NCBI GenBank assembly: GCA_016206405.1
Contig: JACQRQ010000012.1
Location: 1 to 10,344, forward strand
From: Elusimicrobiota bacterium
Lineage (GTDB): Bacteria > Elusimicrobiota > Elusimicrobia > O2-12-FULL-59-9
Reading direction: 5' to 3'
DNA: 10,344 nt
The translations under genes were made by a program, and so were the position numbers. Positions within the stretch are counted from its first letter, which is position 1. Every line of letters begins with the position of its first letter. Below, one piece after another: positions 7,478 through 10,344 of the stretch. The notes below the pieces were generated by a model. It saw nothing but the letters and a program-made list of their open reading frames with translations. It had not been told where the DNA came from and made no database searches.

Positions 7478-7550
7478 TGAGTCCGCAGGGATTCGAACCC
7501 TGGACCCCATCCTTAAAAGGGATGTGCTCTACCAGCTGAGCTACGGACTC
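7478..7550 (-). tRNA. tRNA-Lys (anticodon UUU)
   Basis: A complete 73-nt cloverleaf can be drawn on the minus strand. The acceptor is GAGTCCG/CGGACTC with discriminator A. The D-arm is GCTC/GAGC, the anticodon stem CATCC/GGATG with loop CTTTTAA, the variable loop GGGTC, and the T-arm CAGGG-TTCGAAT-CCCTG. The loop gives anticodon UUU, reading AAA/AAG. CCA is not encoded (the next bases are AGA), so it must be added after processing. A membrane-protein gene starts 10 nt downstream on the same strand. Confidence 0.97.
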
Positions 7551-7610
7551 GATTATAGCACCTTACGAGTTCTGTCTCTGCTTCATCGTACGGCAGGGGC
7601 GGACTCGATT
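7544..7610. repeat. 11-bp direct repeat copying the tRNA-Lys 5' end
   Basis: The bases CGGACTCGATT occur at 7544-7554 and at 7600-7610. The first copy is the 5' acceptor strand of tRNA-Lys (GAGTCCG on the minus strand) plus four flanking bases. The second lies about 50 bp upstream of the tRNA in its presumed leader. Both copies sit next to a minus-strand TATAAT box. This could be a remnant of a duplicated tRNA end, an old integration scar, or chance. Confidence 0.6.
7552..7560 (-). promoter_or_regulatory. Extended -10 box abutting tRNA-Lys
   Basis: Read on the minus strand, TGCTATAAT is a perfect extended -10 element, but it ends one base before the tRNA 5' end at 7550. Start at the usual distance would fall near 7545, inside the tRNA, and lose its first bases. 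It therefore either is not the tRNA promoter or makes a truncated tRNA/downstream-gene transcript. No convincing -35 box is seen. Confidence 0.35.
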
Positions 7611-7616
7611 GCGCTT

Positions 7617-7622
7617 ATTATA
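7617..7622 (-). promoter_or_regulatory. Likely -10 box of the tRNA-Lys/membrane-protein unit
   Basis: This is a perfect minus-strand TATAAT. It predicts a start near 7610, giving a leader of about 60 nt before the tRNA, which RNase P could remove. The -35 region is weak (nothing close to TTGACA at 16-18 bp). The predicted RNA start coincides with the upstream copy of the 11-bp repeat. Confidence 0.45.
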
Positions 7623-7669
7623 CAACAATAATTTAAGGGCGTTCTGAAAGGGTAATTTGCGGCTGGTGC

Positions 7670-7696
7670 CGCCCCGGTCTCAGCGCCGGCGGGGCG
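7670..7696 (-). terminator. GC-rich hairpin after the receiver gene, possible terminator
   Basis: CGCCCCG (7670-7676) and CGGGGCG (7690-7696) form a perfect 7-bp stem with a 13-nt loop, about 25 nt past the stop of the minus-strand receiver gene. On that strand no U-run follows, so it is not a clear intrinsic terminator. It may act as a 3' stabilising hairpin or be incidental in GC-rich DNA. Confidence 0.25.
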
Positions 7697-7721
7697 TTTG
7701 GGCTACCTGCGGCAAGTCGGC

Positions 7722-8120
7722 TCAAATGAGGCGGCCTCTGGAGCATCTCTTAAACAGGGCGGCCACGCGGCTTTTCACTTTTTCAGGCTCAAAGGGTTTG
7801 ATCATATAGTCATCGGCGCCCTGTTTGAGTCCGGCTTCCAGGCTGGCGGGGGTATCTTTCGCCGTCAGCATCAGTATGGGGATATGCGCGACTTCCGGGT
7901 CCGAACGCACCTGGCGGCAGACCTCTATTCCGTCGATTCCAGGCAGCATGACGTCCAAAAGAATCATATCGGGACTCTTTTGTTGGATGCAGCTCACCGC
8001 TTTGAGGCCATCATCGGCGACCAATACCCGGTAACCCGCATTTTCCAGAATGAATTTCAAAAGTTCCCGGATTCCAAGTTCGTCTTCAACGACTAAAATG
8101 GTTTTCTTGTCCGTTTCCAT
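7722..8120 (-). CDS. Stand-alone response-regulator receiver protein
   Basis: The 132-residue product is a single CheY-like receiver domain with no output domain. The acidic pair is Glu12-Asp13 (VVEDE), the phosphorylation site Asp56 (LLDVMLPG), the switch residue Thr86 (LTAKD) and the conserved Lys108 (IKPF). The start at 8120 was chosen over an ATG at 8153 because GGAGGG lies 4 nt before it and the protein then begins a few residues before the first receiver strand. The short basic tail (KSRVAALFKRCSRGR) resembles the end of PilG/PleD-type receivers but carries no DNA-binding fold. It would be phosphorylated by an unlinked histidine kinase; none is encoded nearby. A Sel1-repeat gene is divergent, 174 bp away. 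The regulated process cannot be inferred. Confidence 0.92.
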   Translation of the reverse strand: METDKKTILVVEDELGIRELLKFILENAGYRVLVADDGLKAVSCIQQKSPDMILLDVMLPGIDGIEVCRQVRSDPEVAHIPILMLTAKDTPASLEAGLKQGADDYMIKPFEPEKVKSRVAALFKRCSRGRLI

Positions 8121-8124
8121 CGAT

Positions 8125-8130
8125 CCCTCC
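8125..8130 (-). promoter_or_regulatory. Strong ribosome-binding site fixing the receiver start
   Basis: GGAGGG on the minus strand lies 4 nt before the ATG at 8120. It is the best Shine-Dalgarno sequence in the window and selects this start over the longer frame from 8153. It also shows that the organism uses anti-Shine-Dalgarno pairing, so the lack of such a site at other genes means something. Confidence 0.75.
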
Positions 8131-8259
8131 CCAGCCCTCTCGGGGAACCGCACACCACGGCGGCCGCTCCACGGCTTCTACGCCTATGTTATCAAAAACG
8201 GATGGCCGGTTCTATTTGGGTGACAGTTCGCCCCGCAAAAGTTCTCGCGGAAAAAAATG

Positions 8260-8288
8260 TTGCAAATCAGCTCAAAACCTGTTAGAAA
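8260..8288 (+). promoter_or_regulatory. Promoter ending at the Sel1-repeat gene start
   Basis: TTGCAA (8260-8265) and TAGAAA (8283-8288, preceded by TGT as an extended -10) are separated by 17 bp. The predicted transcription start is 8295, the A of the gene's ATG. The mRNA would thus be leaderless. The hexamers match consensus only in part (4 of 6 each). Confidence 0.45.
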
Positions 8289-8294
8289 GTATGC

Positions 8295-9443
8295 ATGCCG
8301 TTGAAACTGATTCAGCCTCCGGCGCCCCTTAAGTGGGTTTTGTCGGCCTTTTTGCTCGCGGGTTTGTGCTTTCTTTTGGCGCGCGTGCCCGCCATAAGAT
8401 CAGCCTACGCGACCGTCAAAGGGAAAATCGAATTCAAGATCGCGCTGCGAAGCGCTCAACGGGGAGATGCCGAATCACAATTGAATGTGGGGAAAATGTT
8501 GGAGGATGGAGTGAATGTCCCCAAAGATTTGAATCAGGCCGTCGTGTGGTACCGGAAGGCGGCGGAACAAGGCAACTTTAAGGCGCAGGTGCAGCTCGGC
8601 CTCCTCTTCTTCAATCAGAATCAATTTGATGAGGCGTCCAGGTGGATTTCCGAGGCCGCCCAAAAGGGCGACGTGGAAAGCCAGTATCTCCTCGCCGGCT
8701 TATACGACAAGGGCCTGGGGGTCGAACAGAGCTACGCCAAGTCCGCGCAGTGGCTGCGCCAGGCGGCGGATAAAGGGCACCGGGAATCGCAGCACGCCCT
8801 GGGGGTGCTTTTCCTGGACGGCAGAGGCATGCCCCGGAATTATCCTGAGGCCGCGAAATGGTTCCATGCATCGGCCGCGAAAGGCCATGTGGGATCGCAG
8901 TATAATTTGGCGCTGTTTTACGAGCGCGGCTTGGGCGTTAAGCGAGACCCCGCGGAGGCGGCAAAATGGTTCGAAAAGGCGGCGGACCAGGGAGACGCCG
9001 ACTCTCAGTTCCAGATAGCCCTTAAATTTGACAAAGGCGATGGAGTCGCCCAGAGCTATGAGCAAAGCGCAAAGTGGTATGAAAAAGCGGCGCAACAGGG
9101 ATTTAACCAGGCGCAATATAATTTGGGCAACCGCTATTTCCGAGGGCAGGGCGTGGAGCAGGATTTTACGCAGGCCGCGCAATGGTATCAGCAGGCCGCC
9201 GAGCAGGGACTTCCCCGGGCCCAGTACGAGCTTGCGCTGATGTACGGCAAAGGCCAGGGAGTGCCGCGCAACCTGGTGGAGGCCTACAAGTGGCTGGTCC
9301 TGGCCCAAATGCAGGGGCATGAAGAGGCCGACGCCGCAGTCAATAAAATCGGTCCGGCAATGCCGGCCGATAAGCTCGCCGAAGCCGAAAAGCAAGCTCT
9401 GCAATTCTTGAAGAAAGCCGCAGGCCGTTCCGACGTGAAATAG
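8295..9443 (+). CDS. Membrane-anchored Sel1-repeat protein
   Basis: The 382-residue protein has one hydrophobic segment (about 12-30) that is probably an uncleaved anchor, a short linker, and eight tandem Sel1-like (TPR-related) repeats from 57 to 340. Seven repeats are 36 residues (57-92, 125-160, 161-196, 197-232, 233-268, 269-304, 305-340), with the pattern G-x3-(S/A)Q-x2-(L/I) near the start, a G-x-GV loop and A-x-W(Y/F/L) before the end. The second (93-124) is 32 residues and lacks the G-x-GV loop. A helical tail follows. Such repeats form alpha-alpha solenoids that bind other proteins, so a scaffold role at the membrane is inferred; the partner is unknown. The ATG at 8295 has no ribosome-binding site and lies on the predicted transcription start. 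An out-of-frame ATG overlaps at 8291. Confidence 0.9.
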   Translation: MPLKLIQPPAPLKWVLSAFLLAGLCFLLARVPAIRSAYATVKGKIEFKIALRSAQRGDAESQLNVGKMLEDGVNVPKDLNQAVVWYRKAAEQGNFKAQVQLGLLFFNQNQFDEASRWISEAAQKGDVESQYLLAGLYDKGLGVEQSYAKSAQWLRQAADKGHRESQHALGVLFLDGRGMPRNYPEAAKWFHASAAKGHVGSQYNLALFYERGLGVKRDPAEAAKWFEKAADQGDADSQFQIALKFDKGDGVAQSYEQSAKWYEKAAQQGFNQAQYNLGNRYFRGQGVEQDFTQAAQWYQQAAEQGLPRAQYELALMYGKGQGVPRNLVEAYKWLVLAQMQGHEEADAAVNKIGPAMPADKLAEAEKQALQFLKKAAGRSDVK

Positions 9444-9462
9444 CATAAAAAAGGATTGCGCT

Positions 9463-10161
9463 TTAAATTGGGGGTAGCTCCATGCGGGGAACGCTTTGCC
9501 GCTGGAAATCTCCCCGGCGGATGGACTCCGCGGCGCCAAGCAGGCGGGCCGCGAAAGGCCGCAGATTCGCGCCGCAAAGATTTCCGCTTGTCTGAAGTTT
9601 TTTGGATGCGTTGAGCAACAGTTCCGTGCAACCCTTGGAAGAATTTAGCTCCAGTTTATGGAAGCCCGCCGCGGCTTGAATGAGTCCTTGGAGCGCAATC
9701 TTGACGGAGCCTTGTTCGCTCTTCCACGCTTTCTCCAGGTATTCATGGCAGTCGAAAAAAAGGCCTTGATTAAATAGATGTTGGGCTATCCTGACATCCC
9801 GCAGAAGTGGCGCCTCGGGGCTCTTTGCCGCGACGCATTGCGGCAGGACCTTTTGAAATCGGGGCAGCCGGTCTTCAAGATAACCAAGATCGTCGCTGGA
9901 CGGTAAAGACAAAATGACGGGGAACCCGGAGCGGGTCAAAATATTTCCGGACGCCAAAAGAGCGTCAAGGGAATTCCGGTTGAGCCGATGGTTTTTTTGC
10001 CCGTACCGCAGCAGTTGTGACAGCGGCGCGCGCGGCTCCCGCCGCCGGCGGCACAGCCTCAGGAACAACGCCAGCCAATCGAAGCTCCGCGCGCGCTCCG
10101 CGTCCGCCAAGGCGGATTGAAACAAAGCGAAAAGCTCATTTCTCAAGCGGAGGGGAAGCAT
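9463..10161 (-). CDS. DUF309-domain protein with unassigned N-terminal region
   Basis: The 232-residue protein has the DUF309 signature in its C-terminal half. It reads FNQGLFFDCHEYLEKAW (130-146, with conserved His139-Glu140 and Glu143), then GLIQAAAGFHKL (159-170), the helical core of this small metal-site-like family of unknown biochemical function. DUF309 proteins are often shorter, so the first 115 or so residues are an extra, Arg/Leu-rich, probably helical region that I do not recognise. The ATG at 10161 has no ribosome-binding site; the frame upstream holds no ATG, GTG or TTG before a stop. The gene lies 106 nt downstream of tRNA-Leu on the same strand and converges on the Sel1-repeat gene with a 19-bp gap and no clear terminator. 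Confidence 0.75.
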   Translation of the reverse strand: MLPLRLRNELFALFQSALADAERARSFDWLALFLRLCRRRREPRAPLSQLLRYGQKNHRLNRNSLDALLASGNILTRSGFPVILSLPSSDDLGYLEDRLPRFQKVLPQCVAAKSPEAPLLRDVRIAQHLFNQGLFFDCHEYLEKAWKSEQGSVKIALQGLIQAAAGFHKLELNSSKGCTELLLNASKKLQTSGNLCGANLRPFAARLLGAAESIRRGDFQRQSVPRMELPPI

Positions 10162-10267
10162 TGGAGAATTTGCGGCGGTCCGGCGGGCGTCTGGACAAAA
10201 GAAGCGGCACTTCGGTGTTTAAAGACTTTGTGGCGATTATCGAGTCAATTCGATGGAAGAAAAATTT

Positions 10268-10344
10268 TGGGCAGGGGGGGACTTGAACCCCCAAGGTCTT
10301 TCGACCATACGGTCCTGAGCCGTACGCGTCTGCCAGTTCCGCCA
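10268..10344 (-). tRNA. tRNA-Leu (anticodon CAG), 5' end cut by the window edge
   Basis: The minus strand shows a type II tRNA with a long variable arm. The anticodon stem is TACGG/CCGTA with loop CTCAGGA, giving anticodon CAG (reads CUG). The variable arm is GGTC-GAAA-GACC, and the T-arm GGGGG-TTCAAGT-CCCCC. The 3' acceptor strand is CCTGCCC with discriminator A at 10268. The D-arm start TGGCGGAACTGGCAGA is typical of tRNA-Leu. The seven 5' acceptor bases lie beyond position 10344 and should read GGGCAGG. CCA is not encoded. Confidence 0.95.

Noticed and set aside
8121..8153. Upstream ATG extending the receiver protein by 11 residues
   Set aside because: The internal ATG at 8120 has a strong GGAGGG at ideal spacing, and the extra residues are not part of the receiver fold.
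8571..9314. Tandem DNA repeats or CRISPR-like array in the Sel1 region
   Set aside because: The periodicity is at protein level (36 residues). The DNA units vary and are coding, so this is not a CRISPR array or satellite.
9444..9462. Possible terminator between the convergent Sel1-repeat and DUF309 genes
   Set aside because: There is an A-run but no inverted repeat in the 19-bp gap.
8700..9539. 279-codon minus-strand frame opposite the Sel1-repeat gene
   Set aside because: Its regularity mirrors the Sel1 repeats on the plus strand. It has no family match and overlaps the end of the DUF309 gene on the same strand.

Overview
This is a chromosomal window from a moderately GC-rich bacterium, probably a Gram-negative (diderm). 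I base that on two proteins with Sec-type signal peptides, an exported bactofilin-like membrane protein and a membrane-anchored Sel1-repeat protein. Neither tRNA gene encodes its CCA end. Several genes have no Shine-Dalgarno sequence; instead an extended -10 promoter lies almost against the start codon. The phylum cannot be fixed from the sequence. An uncultivated lineage such as Elusimicrobiota is only a guess.

Layout: 1-312 is a regulatory region with a good leftward promoter. 313-3210 (+) encodes a 965-residue exported phospholipase D (PLD)-superfamily protein with four PLD-like units; the first pair keeps its catalytic histidines and lysines and the second pair has lost them. 3241-6506 (+) is a compact operon for the lower part of leucine/isovalerate catabolism: methylcrotonyl-CoA carboxylase carboxyltransferase (liuB), 3-methylglutaconyl-CoA hydratase (liuC) and HMG-CoA lyase (liuE). 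The biotin carboxylase/BCCP subunit and isovaleryl-CoA dehydrogenase are not in the window.

Converging on this operon, with only 10 bp between, is a minus-strand unit: tRNA-Lys(UUU), 10 nt, then an exported bactofilin-like protein with a multi-pass membrane C-terminus (7550-6517). Upstream of the tRNA are two TATAAT boxes and an 11-bp repeat that copies the 5' acceptor strand. Next come a stand-alone response-regulator receiver (minus, 8120-7722) and, divergent from it, an eight-repeat Sel1 protein with one N-terminal membrane anchor (plus, 8295-9443). The right end holds a DUF309-type protein (minus, 10161-9463) and a tRNA-Leu(CAG) cut by the window edge.

Functionally the liu genes form one clear pathway: 3-methylcrotonyl-CoA to 3-methylglutaconyl-CoA to HMG-CoA to acetoacetate plus acetyl-CoA. 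The rest are unrelated single genes. The points most worth following are the half-dead four-unit PLD protein, the apparently leaderless or near-leaderless start sites, and the tRNA-Lys/membrane-protein co-transcript with its acceptor-stem decoy repeat. I see no CRISPR array, insertion sequence, phage gene or recognisable defence system.
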